NCBI GenBank assembly: GCA_964414415.1
Contig: CAYPWJ010000008.1
Location: 1-62,233, forward strand
DNA length: 62,233 nt
Direction: 5' to 3'
Source of the DNA: CAZESS01 sp964414415
GTDB lineage: Archaea; Thermoplasmatota; E2; UBA202; DSCA01
In this document: positions 34,542 to 43,613 of the stretch, piece by piece
How the letters are laid out: each line of letters starts with the position of its first letter
Numbering within the stretch: the stretch's first letter is position 1
Made by a program: the position numbers and the translations under genes
The notes under the pieces: model-generated
The model's database searches: none
What the model was told of the DNA's origin: nothing
What the model saw: only the letters and a program-made list of their open reading frames with translations

Positions 34542-35396
34542 TTACCGAAACACCATGGCGGCGTAGCCGACGCAGGAGCTTGCCGGGTGCACCTCGTAGG
34601 AGGTGCCGTAGGCGAGCAGCTCCGCCGTCGTGGCGCCGTTTTCCAGCGCTGCCTGTACCACCGCGGCCACGGCGCCGTATCCGCACATCGAGATGTCTTC
34701 CCGCTCGATGGTGTCCAGGAAGCCATCGACATCCATGGCCGTGATAGCCTCGACGGCTTTGTTATCCTGCTCCCTGGCCCACTCGTGCACCTCCATCCCG
34801 GTAGGAGGGTGCTGTCCGTAGCCCATGCCTGCATGTGAAAAATCGGTGCTTGCGACGGGCAGCGCGTCTATCGAGGCCATAGCCTTGCCGAGGTCCTCCG
34901 CCGTTGCCCTGTTCTGCCGTGCAAGGCAAATCGGGAGGAACCTGAAGTCGTCGCGCAGAAACTGCAGAAAGGGAAGCTGCACCTCGATGGAGTGCTCCTG
35001 CATGTGCGCGACCCGGTCCTCGTCCGCCACGTCAGACAGCGCCTCGCCGGTATCGCCGTCGAGCTGCACTGAACCGAGCGGCGTGTCCCACGCGCCCTGC
35101 GACATCATGGCAACCGGTGCGCCGTAGCCCGTATGATTTGGACCGAGAATGACATACCGGTCCGGCATGCCATCCGTTGCTATGGCAGCATAGGCATGTG
35201 CCGCTATCGGACCGGAGAACGGGTAGCCGGCGTGCGGGACGATGCAGCCCTTGATGTCACCACCGCCACGCGTTGCCTCGGGCACCTCGCCAGGCCCGCG
35301 CTTGTCGCGGAAGCATTCCCTTATCTGCTCGCGCAGGGCATCTGCGTCGCCATCATAAAATCGTCCTGCCGCGGCTGGCTTCCGATGCATGTCCAT
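34542..35396 (-). CDS. MEMO1 family protein (AmmeMemoRadiSam protein B)
   Basis: 284 residues. GCIVPHAGYPFSGPIAAHAYAA, RYVILGPNHTGYG, MQEHSIEVQLPFLQFL and STDFSHAGMGYG form the metal/His pocket typical of MEMO1. Related to extradiol-dioxygenase folds; role uncertain. The AMMECR1 and radical-SAM genes that often accompany it are not adjacent here. A TATA-like gtttaac box lies about 24 nt upstream. Confidence 0.9.
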   Translation of the reverse strand: MDMHRKPAAAGRFYDGDADALREQIRECFRDKRGPGEVPEATRGGGDIKGCIVPHAGYPFSGPIAAHAYAAIATDGMPDRYVILGPNHTGYGAPVAMMSQGAWDTPLGSVQLDGDTGEALSDVADEDRVAHMQEHSIEVQLPFLQFLRDDFRFLPICLARQNRATAEDLGKAMASIDALPVASTDFSHAGMGYGQHPPTGMEVHEWAREQDNKAVEAITAMDVDGFLDTIEREDISMCGYGAVAAVVQAALENGATTAELLAYGTSYEVHPASSCVGYAAMVFR

Positions 35397-35432
35397 ATAT
35401 CGCCGGAGGAACTGTTAAACTTTATGGGTACG

Positions 35433-35440
35433 TTTTTATA
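35433..35440 (+). promoter_or_regulatory. TATA box for the thioredoxin/DsbD fusion gene
   Basis: tttttata centred 26-27 nt before the ATG at 35463. Confidence 0.6.
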
Positions 35441-35462
35441 GAAACGCGCAATAGCGAGATGC

Positions 35463-37214
35463 ATGAAATGCCGCATCGTTGCACTCCTGCTGTTCGCCGT
35501 CCTGCTCAGCCTGCCGTCACTAACAGCTCAGCCGGAGCAGCACGTCTGCATGGCGGTTTTCTACGATGCCGGCAGCCACACTGCAGTGGACGACCTTGTC
35601 GCGTCGCTCGAGTCACGGTTCCCCTATCTGGAGGTACGACTGTACAACGTGACGGAGCACAACAGCGAGGCCTATACGCTCCTGCACGAGCTGGCCACCG
35701 GCTACAACGTCACCCCTGCGACGCCGGCGGTTTTCATGGGCAACAGTCACTACTGTCTCAATGCCTCGCTACAGGGATACAACGCCACGGTCGAGCGGCT
35801 GACTGGCGACATCCAGGAGTATGCATCGCTGGGCGGCGTCGACTGCCCCGTCGCTCCCGACGGCCGGGCAGGGTTTCCACGGCCGGTCTGCATCCTCGGC
35901 TTCTACAATGAAAGTCGGAGCGAGCTCGACAGCGTGGCACAGGCACTGCATGACACCGTCAGCTACGTCCACCTGTCCCGTCTCGACGTGGACGGGCATC
36001 GTAATCGTTTCGACCGCGTGTGCCGCCAGCTTGACGTCAATCTCTCAGTCCCGGCCGTCGTCGTCGGCAGCCAGGGCTTCTCCCTCGACACCACGTCCCT
36101 GGAGACGGTCATGTCGGCAGCCGAGCAATACGAAAAAACCGGCGTGGCCTGTCCATCCATCGGCAACGATACCGTCTGCCTCGTTTTCTTTTATTCGCCG
36201 ACCTGCGCGCACTGCATGGACGCGAAGCATAAGCTTGGCGATTTGCAGGCCCGGTATCCGCTCACCGTGACATCCTACATCGAGCTTGCAAATCCTGATT
36301 TGCTGTCCCGATACTATGCGGCGTTCAACGTGTCTGTGCAGGAGCGTGGCTCCTTCGCCGTCTTCGCCGGCGACCGGCATTACGGCCACCTCGGCGACTT
36401 CGACGAGCTCGAGCAGTACATCCAGGCGCATGCCGATGAAGGGCTGCCCTGCCCTGAACCGGCAGCGAAGGGCGATGCCGAGAAGCAGGTCAGAGAGCTC
36501 ACTGTGCTCACCGTCATTGCCGGCGGGCTCATAGACGGCGTCAATCCCTGCGCCTTCGCTACCCTGGTGTTCTTCATCGCGTATCTCGAGCGGGCGCGGC
36601 AAAAAAGGCGGACGCTGCTCGCCATCGGCATAGCGTTCTCCGCCGCGGTCTTCACCGGCTACCTGCTCATCGGTGTCGGGCTCCTCGAATTTTATTACGG
36701 GATAGAACAGCTCGGCGTCATATCACACTACGTGTATCTCTTCGCCGGGTGTTTCGCGCTCGCCGTCGCCGCCGTCAACCTCGTCGATGTTGTCCGCGTC
36801 AGGCGTGAGGAGCAGACGGTGCTGCAGCTGCCGCGTTTTCTCAAGCGTCGACGCGGTCGCCTCATCCGGGTGCTGACCGGGGAACACGGCGTGGCGGTCC
36901 TGGCGGGCCTGGCGTTCGCCACCGGTCTTGGCATCTCGCTGCTCGAGTTCGTGTGCACCGGACAGGTGCTGTTCCCGGTCATGGCGGTCATCAAGCAGTC
37001 GTCGCCGCTGTGGATGACGGCCTTCGGCTACCTGCTGCTCTACACGGCCATGTTCATCGTTCCGCTGCTCGTCGTCCTGGCGCTGTTCTACGCCGGGTAC
37101 ACCTCCGAAAAGCTGGGTGCATGGCAGCGCCGTCATCACGGTGCGGTGAAGCTGCTCACTGCCCTCGTGCTCGGCGTCATCGGTGTATCGATGCTCTGGG
37201 TCACGCTTGGGTAG
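35463..37214 (+). CDS. Exported thioredoxin-fold / DsbD-like membrane fusion protein
   Basis: 583 residues: signal peptide (5-22), then three thioredoxin-like segments outside the cell (about 25-130, 140-230 and 235-335), then about 6-7 membrane helices of the cytochrome-c-biogenesis DsbD/CcdA type. Only the third domain has a CxxC (C248-A-H-C251). The membrane part has DGVNPCAF (C363) and FVCTGQV (C498), the pair that passes electrons across the membrane in CcdA. Likely moves reducing power from the cytoplasm to exported proteins. Its end overlaps the convergent trmI by 14 nt. Confidence 0.85.
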   Translation: MKCRIVALLLFAVLLSLPSLTAQPEQHVCMAVFYDAGSHTAVDDLVASLESRFPYLEVRLYNVTEHNSEAYTLLHELATGYNVTPATPAVFMGNSHYCLNASLQGYNATVERLTGDIQEYASLGGVDCPVAPDGRAGFPRPVCILGFYNESRSELDSVAQALHDTVSYVHLSRLDVDGHRNRFDRVCRQLDVNLSVPAVVVGSQGFSLDTTSLETVMSAAEQYEKTGVACPSIGNDTVCLVFFYSPTCAHCMDAKHKLGDLQARYPLTVTSYIELANPDLLSRYYAAFNVSVQERGSFAVFAGDRHYGHLGDFDELEQYIQAHADEGLPCPEPAAKGDAEKQVRELTVLTVIAGGLIDGVNPCAFATLVFFIAYLERARQKRRTLLAIGIAFSAAVFTGYLLIGVGLLEFYYGIEQLGVISHYVYLFAGCFALAVAAVNLVDVVRVRREEQTVLQLPRFLKRRRGRLIRVLTGEHGVAVLAGLAFATGLGISLLEFVCTGQVLFPVMAVIKQSSPLWMTAFGYLLLYTAMFIVPLLVVLALFYAGYTSEKLGAWQRRHHGAVKLLTALVLGVIGVSMLWVTLG

Positions 37215-37941
37215 CGGCGGTGACCTTTCGTCCAAATGTGAGGAAGCCGGTGTGAAGGAGCCCCTTGGTGACCGGGCGGGTGTAGCCGCCGCGTGACTGC
37301 CACTGCCGCTGCAGTGTCTCCAGCGTGGTGAGACAGCCAAAGCCCAGCTGCTCCATCTCCTTCCTGACGGCGACCTGCTGCTCGACCTGCGGTGAATAGA
37401 CGACGAGCCAGCCGCCCGACCTCAGCCGTTCATGTACCCTCGTGACCAGCTTTTCGGCTCCCTTGACGTCGAGGGTGACGAGGTCGAGGTCACGCTCCTT
37501 GAACGAGCCAACGTCCCCGTGCTTCGCGGTCACGACGTCGTCCAATCCGCATCGCTGCACGTTGCGCTGCACTGTCTCGTGGAAGTCTTCACGGCGTTCA
37601 TACGTCGTCACTGCTCCCTCGGGACCGACCTGGTGGCCGAGGAAAAGCGCCAGGAAACCCGAGCCCGAGCCACCGTCGACGCAGCGCCAGCCGCGGCCAA
37701 GGCCCGTGACGCCGACGATCTGCACGGCATCCTTCAGCGTGACGACCTGTGCCGCACGGCGGCATGTCTGCAGCAGGTCGGTGAACGTCGGCCGTGCGAC
37801 CACAAATGAGACGCCGCCAACCTCGACGACGTCGCCAATCGCTGCATCGCTGACATCCACCCTGCCGACATGGGTGTTGGCCACGCCGCGTTGGGTGACA
37901 AATCGATGTCCGTCACTGAGAAGCACTACCTTGTCTGGCAT
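37201..37941 (-). CDS. trmI: tRNA (adenine-N1) methyltransferase TrmI-like
   Basis: 246 residues. The N-terminal beta part leads to the methyltransferase fold: VDGGSGSGFLALFLGHQVG is SAM motif I, VTTYERREDFHETVQRN motif II, LDLVTLDVKGAEK motif IV. Archaeal TrmI methylates A57/A58 of the T loop. The ATG overlaps the radical-SAM gene by 29 nt, making a compact operon pcm-radical SAM-trmI. Confidence 0.88.
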   Translation of the reverse strand: MPDKVVLLSDGHRFVTQRGVANTHVGRVDVSDAAIGDVVEVGGVSFVVARPTFTDLLQTCRRAAQVVTLKDAVQIVGVTGLGRGWRCVDGGSGSGFLALFLGHQVGPEGAVTTYERREDFHETVQRNVQRCGLDDVVTAKHGDVGSFKERDLDLVTLDVKGAEKLVTRVHERLRSGGWLVVYSPQVEQQVAVRKEMEQLGFGCLTTLETLQRQWQSRGGYTRPVTKGLLHTGFLTFGRKVTAATQA

Positions 37942-38797
37942 ATGCGTGTACCTCCTTCACCGCGCGGTTTTGTTCCGCCTCGGTCAGCGGGCGGGGATAG
38001 TTGTACAGCGGGCCGCGCACCCGCTCGTTGTAGAAGGGACGGTTGCAGCCGGGACACCCGGACGTCCGAACAGCCGCGGCTACATCCTCCGTCGAAGTGG
38101 ACACCGCAGCATCGCCCCCGTGGCCGCCCTGCTCCATGCGATAGCGGACGAACTGCAGATACCGGTAGCGCTCCACCGGGGGTGCAGTACCGCCGTGTAC
38201 CGGGTGATGAGCGAACAGTGCCACCTTGATGTCGCGGCGGGTCAGCCACTGCATCATCTCGATGGCCTCGCGGTCGCTCTCGCCGAGGCCGACGATGAGG
38301 TGCGCCGTCGCTGCACCGAAGACGTCCCGGGCATCGACGAGTCCCTGCAGATATTGGTTCCATGACGGCACGTGGTGTTTCAGCCTGTTGAACAGCTCCC
38401 GGGTGCAGCAGTCGAGGCCGATGCCGATGCGGTCGACGCCGGCCGCCCGGAGTTTCTCCAGCGTTTCCGGCCCGGCGGGATTCATGGAGACCGAGACAGG
38501 GATGCCGCCGCCGAGGGATGCAACGGTCGTCACGACGTCGTCAGTCACCCCGGGATACAGCCGGGTCTGCAGGCAGATGCGTTCCACGTCGGCGGGCAGC
38601 CGCGACGCCACCTCGTCAAGAGAAAAACGCGGCCACCGGACGCGGGAGAGCGAGTCGCCTCCCTGTGTGCAGTAGCTGCACTGACCGTGGCAGCGCTCGC
38701 CGAGCATGAAATAAAGCGTCGTCGGTGCAACGTCTACATCCCAGCCGGTGAGCCCGAGCAGCGAAGCGGTGGCCGCTGATACCCTAACGCTGTCCAT
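37913..38797 (-). CDS. Radical SAM protein (COG2516, biotin/lipoyl-synthase-related)
   Basis: 294 residues. ERCHGQCSYCTQ holds the CxxxCxxC that ligates the radical [4Fe-4S] cluster. LSRVRWPRF, IGIGLDCCTRELF and the C-terminal SGCPGCNRPFYNE (an extra Cys pair) match archaeal COG2516 proteins, one branch of which (LipS2) makes lipoate together with a partner LipS1. No LipS1 partner is seen here, so the substrate is open. Start chosen at the ATG 38797, overlapping the pcm stop region by 14 nt. Confidence 0.8.
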   Translation of the reverse strand: MDSVRVSAATASLLGLTGWDVDVAPTTLYFMLGERCHGQCSYCTQGGDSLSRVRWPRFSLDEVASRLPADVERICLQTRLYPGVTDDVVTTVASLGGGIPVSVSMNPAGPETLEKLRAAGVDRIGIGLDCCTRELFNRLKHHVPSWNQYLQGLVDARDVFGAATAHLIVGLGESDREAIEMMQWLTRRDIKVALFAHHPVHGGTAPPVERYRYLQFVRYRMEQGGHGGDAAVSTSTEDVAAAVRTSGCPGCNRPFYNERVRGPLYNYPRPLTEAEQNRAVKEVHAYARQGSASQ

Positions 38798-39419
38798 GCT
38801 CGCCTCCGTCGCTGACCATGGGCACGAAGGCACATCCGCCGAGGTCCGTTCGCCGTAGCTCGCCGTCCTTGTCGATGCGGACGAGCCGGCACATGCGTCG
38901 GCCCAGCGGGAGCAGCAGTTTTCCGCCGTGCTTGAGTTGGTCGGTGAGCGCCTCCGGCACCTCGGGTGCTGCACATGTGGCGTATATCCGGTCGTAGGGG
39001 GCATGCTCCGGCAGTCCCCGGGACCCGTCGCCGACGACGATGGTTACGTTGTCGATGCCGAGTTCGCTGATGTTGCTGCGGGCCTGTTCCGCCAGTTCAG
39101 TTACACGCTCGATGCTGTAGACGTGTCCCTCCTCCGCGACGCGGGAGACCACCGCTGCGTGGTACCCGAGCCCCGTTCCGACTTCGAGGACGATGTGCCT
39201 TCGTTTGAACTGCAGCACCTCGGCCATGATGGCTACCATATGTGGTGCAGAGATGGTTTGTCCGTGCCCGATTGACAGCGGGACGTCGGCGTAGGCACGC
39301 CGCCGCTGTGCCTCCGGCACGAACTGTTCCCGCGGGATGCTCCGCATCGCCTCGATGACCTTCTCCGACTGCAGGCGGCCGTTCTGTCGAAGTCGCTCGA
39401 TGAGCGTCTCTTTGTCCAC
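38784..39419 (-). CDS. pcm: Protein-L-isoaspartate O-methyltransferase
   Basis: 211 residues. Repairs isoaspartyl damage in proteins with SAM. REQFVPEAQRRRAYADVPLSIGHGQTIS is the conserved substrate region, VLEVGTGLGYHAAV the SAM motif and PYDRIYATCAAPEVP the second motif. First gene of the pcm-radical SAM-trmI operon. The TATA box acttaaac at 39442-39449 lies 26 nt upstream; a perfect palindrome lies between box and start. Confidence 0.95.
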   Translation of the reverse strand: MDKETLIERLRQNGRLQSEKVIEAMRSIPREQFVPEAQRRRAYADVPLSIGHGQTISAPHMVAIMAEVLQFKRRHIVLEVGTGLGYHAAVVSRVAEEGHVYSIERVTELAEQARSNISELGIDNVTIVVGDGSRGLPEHAPYDRIYATCAAPEVPEALTDQLKHGGKLLLPLGRRMCRLVRIDKDGELRRTDLGGCAFVPMVSDGGEHGQR

Positions 39420-39423
39420 TGAC

Positions 39424-39436
39424 GGGAAAATTTCCC
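39424..39436. promoter_or_regulatory. Palindrome gggaaa-a-tttccc in the pcm promoter (candidate operator)
   Basis: Perfect 6 bp arms with a 1 nt centre, located between the pcm TATA box and its ATG, over the predicted transcription start. A repressor bound here would block the operon. Only symmetry and position support this. Confidence 0.35.
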
Positions 39437-39441
39437 AAGAT

Positions 39442-39449
39442 ACTTAAAC
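39442..39449 (-). promoter_or_regulatory. TATA box for the pcm operon
   Basis: Minus-strand gtttaagt centred about 26 nt from the pcm ATG. Confidence 0.55.
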
Positions 39450-39545
39450 TTAACCGACGGCGTTCATAGCAGATAAAATTGAGGCGATAGCACAAAATTG
39501 CTTGCAAAACACAAACTTTTATATATTCTCAACTGATTGAAGCCT

Positions 39546-41765
39546 GTGAGTGGTGGCGCCCACAATATACGGGAGGTTCTTGAAGAGCTGAGAGATACAT
39601 TTGGAAAGCTCGACGACGCGGTCGACGAATACGAGGCACTCCTCGACACAGGCATCAGGTTTACCATCAGCCGGACGGGCACCCTGACCACGCTCCGCTG
39701 TGGCGACACCGCGCTTCCCCAGGAGGGCTCCTCGTTTCTCTCCCTCATCGATCCCGACGACAAAAAAAAGGCCGCCCGACACTTCATGGAGACGCTGGAG
39801 GGAAAACACGTCCAGACGACGCTACGGCTTGCCGGCGGTGCAGGCGGCCAGGTGAACGTCATCGCCGGCCCGACGGAGAGCGGCTCCGTCCAGGGCATCG
39901 CCATAGAACGAGAGGTTCATCCCGATGCAGTCAGCGAGGTCATCAGCCGGGTTGCCCTTCCCTTGACCATCGTCGACCTGGTTGGAAACATCACAGCCGT
40001 CAATGAGGCCTGCGCCGATCTGCTCTCCATGGACGTTGACGAGGCCGCCGGCTTGAATCTCTTCGAATACATCCGCTCCGAGGATGAAGCACCGGCCAGA
40101 GCCTGCATGAAAAGCGCCATGGCTGGCACCCGCCGCCAGGCAGCGGTGCACCTCGCCGTCGACGACCGTGACCTGCCCGTCATCATGGACATGGCCGCCG
40201 TCGCCGACAGCGACACCGTCCTCGTCCATCTCGCCGAGCAGACGGCCGCCGCACCGGAATCCGCCATGGAGACGCCTCCCGCCGAAATGGAGCGGTTTAT
40301 GGATGCAGCCGCCACCGTCACCCGGCTGGAGGAAACACGAGCCAGGGAAGACCTGTACAAGCAGGCGGTCACGCTGGTGCGTACATCCTTTGCCGTAGAC
40401 AGCTGCTTCATCGCGATCGGCAGAGACGGAGCGCTCACCATCGTCGCTGGCGATGCTGATACCGGGGAGCTATCCACCGACATGCATTTCCAGATACGGG
40501 AGACGCTGGCGGGCAACGGAGAACACTACGAGCGCGATGCCGGCGGGACCAGCGAGCTGTACCTCCCGATTGGAACCGACGGTATATCGGCTGTCTTGGT
40601 GGCGACCCGGGACGCCGTCGATGCGTTTTCACGATGGGATCGGCTGCTCCTCCGGCTGTTCGCTCAGCAGCTCGGCTGGGCGGTGCGACAGCGGGACCAG
40701 GTGACGGCGCTGCAAAAATACGAGGACATCATCAAAAAAGCGGTGGAGGGCATCTACCGTGCCACGCCCGGCGGCGACATCCTCGAGGCGAACCCTGCCT
40801 TCCTGCAGATGTTTGGATATGAGGGGCACGAGCGGGAGCTCGAGCAGCTGTCGGCGGCCGACCTGTACAGCAATCCGGAGAAGCGAGATACATTCCTGCA
40901 GCTCCTCCAGCGTGAGGGCATCGTTCGTGATTTCGAAGCGAGATACGTGACGCGGGATCGGGAGACGTTCTACGGCCGTGAATCAGCCTGGATGGCCTCG
41001 GAGGGCGACCGACAGGTCGTCGTGGGTATCATCCAGGATGTCACCGAGCAGAAAAAGACGGAGGAGGACATCAGGTTCTACAACTCGCTCCTCCGGCATG
41101 ACATCTACAACAAGCACCAGGTAGCCATCGGGTACCTCGGGCTCTTGGATAAAGATTCTCTGTCGGCAAAGGACACCGAGGCCCTGTCAAAGGCGATGGG
41201 AGCAATTGGCGAGGCGAACAAGCTCATCGAAACCGTCAAAAAACTCGAGATGGTCAAGGACACCGAGCAGCTCGGCGCCATCGAGCTCGATGCCCTCATA
41301 GACCGGGTTGTCGACCACTACTCGGGGTCGGCTGAAGAACGCGACATCGACATTCATCATCCACCGAGCGGCGCCGTCGTCCAGGGCACCGAGCTGCTGG
41401 AGGACGTCTTTTCGAACTTGCTCAAGAACGCCATCCAGCATGCATACGCCGACACCATCGGCATCTACACCAGGGAGGAAGATAGCGGGTGGCGCGTCTA
41501 CGTTGAGGACGACGGCGTCGGCATCTCCGAGGAGGCAAAAAACAAGATTTTCCAGCAGGGATGGAAGGGCCGGAAGAGCACGGGAAGCGGCCTCGGTCTC
41601 TACCTCGTCAAAAAAATCGTCGAGGAATGCGGCGGGTCCATCACGGTTGAAAGCGGCGAAGACGAATACCCGGAGGGAACCCGTTTCATCATCTATCTCA
41701 AGAAGGGAGAAAAGGAGGACGTCACGGCCGACTACGACACACCTGTCATGGGCGTCCGCTGGTAA
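39546..41765 (+). CDS. PAS/GAF sensor histidine kinase
   Basis: 739 residues from the GTG at 39546, set by the TATA box ttttatat near 39516-39524 (a TTG at 39537 is the alternative). Domains in order: N-terminal PAS-like part (about 15-120), PAS (125-235), GAF (260-395), PAS (400-510), H-box SLLRHDIYNKHQVAIGYL with the phospho-His near residue 518, and a HATPase domain with N box NLLKNAIQHA, G1 EDDGVGIS and G2 STGSGLGLYLV. No membrane helix, so it senses inside the cell. It is an orphan: no receiver gene adjoins it. Confidence 0.9.
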   Translation: MSGGAHNIREVLEELRDTFGKLDDAVDEYEALLDTGIRFTISRTGTLTTLRCGDTALPQEGSSFLSLIDPDDKKKAARHFMETLEGKHVQTTLRLAGGAGGQVNVIAGPTESGSVQGIAIEREVHPDAVSEVISRVALPLTIVDLVGNITAVNEACADLLSMDVDEAAGLNLFEYIRSEDEAPARACMKSAMAGTRRQAAVHLAVDDRDLPVIMDMAAVADSDTVLVHLAEQTAAAPESAMETPPAEMERFMDAAATVTRLEETRAREDLYKQAVTLVRTSFAVDSCFIAIGRDGALTIVAGDADTGELSTDMHFQIRETLAGNGEHYERDAGGTSELYLPIGTDGISAVLVATRDAVDAFSRWDRLLLRLFAQQLGWAVRQRDQVTALQKYEDIIKKAVEGIYRATPGGDILEANPAFLQMFGYEGHERELEQLSAADLYSNPEKRDTFLQLLQREGIVRDFEARYVTRDRETFYGRESAWMASEGDRQVVVGIIQDVTEQKKTEEDIRFYNSLLRHDIYNKHQVAIGYLGLLDKDSLSAKDTEALSKAMGAIGEANKLIETVKKLEMVKDTEQLGAIELDALIDRVVDHYSGSAEERDIDIHHPPSGAVVQGTELLEDVFSNLLKNAIQHAYADTIGIYTREEDSGWRVYVEDDGVGISEEAKNKIFQQGWKGRKSTGSGLGLYLVKKIVEECGGSITVESGEDEYPEGTRFIIYLKKGEKEDVTADYDTPVMGVRW

Positions 41766-41841
41766 ACCGCCGCGGACTCCCGTATATTTGCAGTGGAGGC
41801 TGCAGCGATAAACTCTTTAACCGTCCGGACCATCCCGTAGC

Positions 41842-43611
41842 GTGGAACTCGAAGTCCTGCACCATGACGCCACGACACGCGCCGGCATGCTCAGGTTCAA
41901 CGAGCGAAGCATCGCCACGCCGGGTATCCTCTGGTACGCGTCGGACCGCATCGAGCCGCCCTCCTATGCAGATATGCTGCTCAGCCAGGAACGGGAGGAC
42001 GCGCTGTCGCACGCCGGGAGTTTTTTTCACCCGCTTTCACAGGAGGGGCTGTGCATCCCGCCGTCCCTTGTCTACCCGGATGCGCTGCCGGCGGCGCTGC
42101 ACGAGCAAGCCGATGCGTGGAACCGCCGGCAGGCCACCGACGTGCAGGTCATCTCTGCGAAGGCTCTCGACGAGGTCTCCGGCGACGCGACGCTGTACGT
42201 CCTGGCGAACGCCCGCGAGCTCTTCTCCCGTCCCCGTCGCTTCGTGGAGGCCGTCGTTGCGGTGCGGGAGGCCATCGGCTACCAGGCGGCGCTCTACACG
42301 CCCGGGCTGGGTCGGCCTGCCGAGCTGGCGTTGCTCGCATACTGCACCGTCGACCTCGTTGACTCGCTGCCGCTTGTGGAGGCTGCTCGTGATGACGTGT
42401 TTCTCTCAACGGACGGCGCCGTGGACGCCGATGGATACGACGAGATGCCCTGCCAATGCCCCGGCTGCCTGAACGGTAAAGGTTTTGAGGGGCTGCTTCG
42501 GCATAACTATGCTGCCGCCTGGTCGGAGATGATACAGGTCCGCCACGCCATCAAGGCCGGCGTGTTTCGCTCGTTCGTCGAGCGGCGCTGCCAGGTGTCG
42601 CCGCATCATCTGTCGGTGCTGCGGCTGCTGGACGACCAATATGAGGGCTTCCAGGAGGCACGGTATCCGGTGGAGAGCAGCTCGTTTACGGCCACGCCGC
42701 TCTCACTCCCGCGGCCGGATGTCGAGCGGTTCCGCCGGCGCGTGTTGACCCGCCATCGGAAGCCACAGTCTGCATCTATTCTGCTGCTGCTGCCCTGCTC
42801 CGCCGGGAAGCCCTACTCGACATCTCGCTCGCATCGCCGTTTTTGGGAGGCGATCGCTGCCTGTGGCAACCCCTACGCCACACACAGGCTCGTGGTGACC
42901 TCGCCGCTTGGCATCGTGCCCATCGAGCTGGATGCAGTGTACCCGGCTGCGCATTACGACGTCTCCGTGACCGGCAAGTGGAGCCGCGACGAGCAAGCCA
43001 TGCTCAACGGGATGCTGCATCGCTACCTGGAGGACAACGACTACGACATGGTGGTACAGCATCTCCCCGAAGACATCGAGTCGTTTCTGGCCGTCGACGC
43101 GGTCGACACCTGCCAGGGGCATCCCACCTCGCGGTCGTCGCTCGACTCGCTGACCGACCTGCTCCGCACGGAGACAGCCGCCTACGAGGGCGTGCCGTGG
43201 CAGACGCGGAAACGTGAACGGGTAGCCGCTTTGCTTCGCTACCAGTTCGGCAGCGCCGGTTTACTCGACGACGCCGTCGTGAAGGGCCGGTATCCCCGCT
43301 ATCGGGTATTTCGGGATGACGTGCAGCTCGGCATGTTCGTGCCGGAGCGCGGCCTGTTTTCGCTGACGTTGGACGGCGCTCGATGGCTCGCCGGACTGGA
43401 CACCTACTGGGTTGAAATCGATGATTTCACGCCGCTGGGCTCGGTGTTCGCCGTCGGCGTCGTCGACGCTGACAGCGGCATACGCTGCGGTGACGAAGTC
43501 GTCGTTTTGCATGACGGCGACATCCGCGGCGTCGGGGCAGCGACGATGAACGGCTGCGAGATGCGGGAGAGCGAGGTTGGCGAGGCGGTCTCGGTCCGCC
43601 ATCACCCGTAA
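41842..43611 (+). CDS. arcS: Archaeosine synthase ArcS-type tRNA-modifying protein
   Basis: 589 residues, GTG start 26 nt after the TATA-like ctctttaa. The N-terminal half is related to archaeal tRNA-guanine transglycosylase (CTVDLVDSLPLVEAARD, CQCPGCLNGKGFEGLLRHN). LLLLPCSAGKPYSTSRSHRRF is the ArcS core motif PCSxxKPYxxSxxH that uses Lys to modify preQ0 in tRNA position 15. The C-terminal part is a PUA RNA-binding domain (about 490-585). Full length supports true ArcS rather than the shorter split forms. Confidence 0.9.
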   Translation: MELEVLHHDATTRAGMLRFNERSIATPGILWYASDRIEPPSYADMLLSQEREDALSHAGSFFHPLSQEGLCIPPSLVYPDALPAALHEQADAWNRRQATDVQVISAKALDEVSGDATLYVLANARELFSRPRRFVEAVVAVREAIGYQAALYTPGLGRPAELALLAYCTVDLVDSLPLVEAARDDVFLSTDGAVDADGYDEMPCQCPGCLNGKGFEGLLRHNYAAAWSEMIQVRHAIKAGVFRSFVERRCQVSPHHLSVLRLLDDQYEGFQEARYPVESSSFTATPLSLPRPDVERFRRRVLTRHRKPQSASILLLLPCSAGKPYSTSRSHRRFWEAIAACGNPYATHRLVVTSPLGIVPIELDAVYPAAHYDVSVTGKWSRDEQAMLNGMLHRYLEDNDYDMVVQHLPEDIESFLAVDAVDTCQGHPTSRSSLDSLTDLLRTETAAYEGVPWQTRKRERVAALLRYQFGSAGLLDDAVVKGRYPRYRVFRDDVQLGMFVPERGLFSLTLDGARWLAGLDTYWVEIDDFTPLGSVFAVGVVDADSGIRCGDEVVVLHDGDIRGVGAATMNGCEMRESEVGEAVSVRHHP

Positions 43612-43613
43612 AG

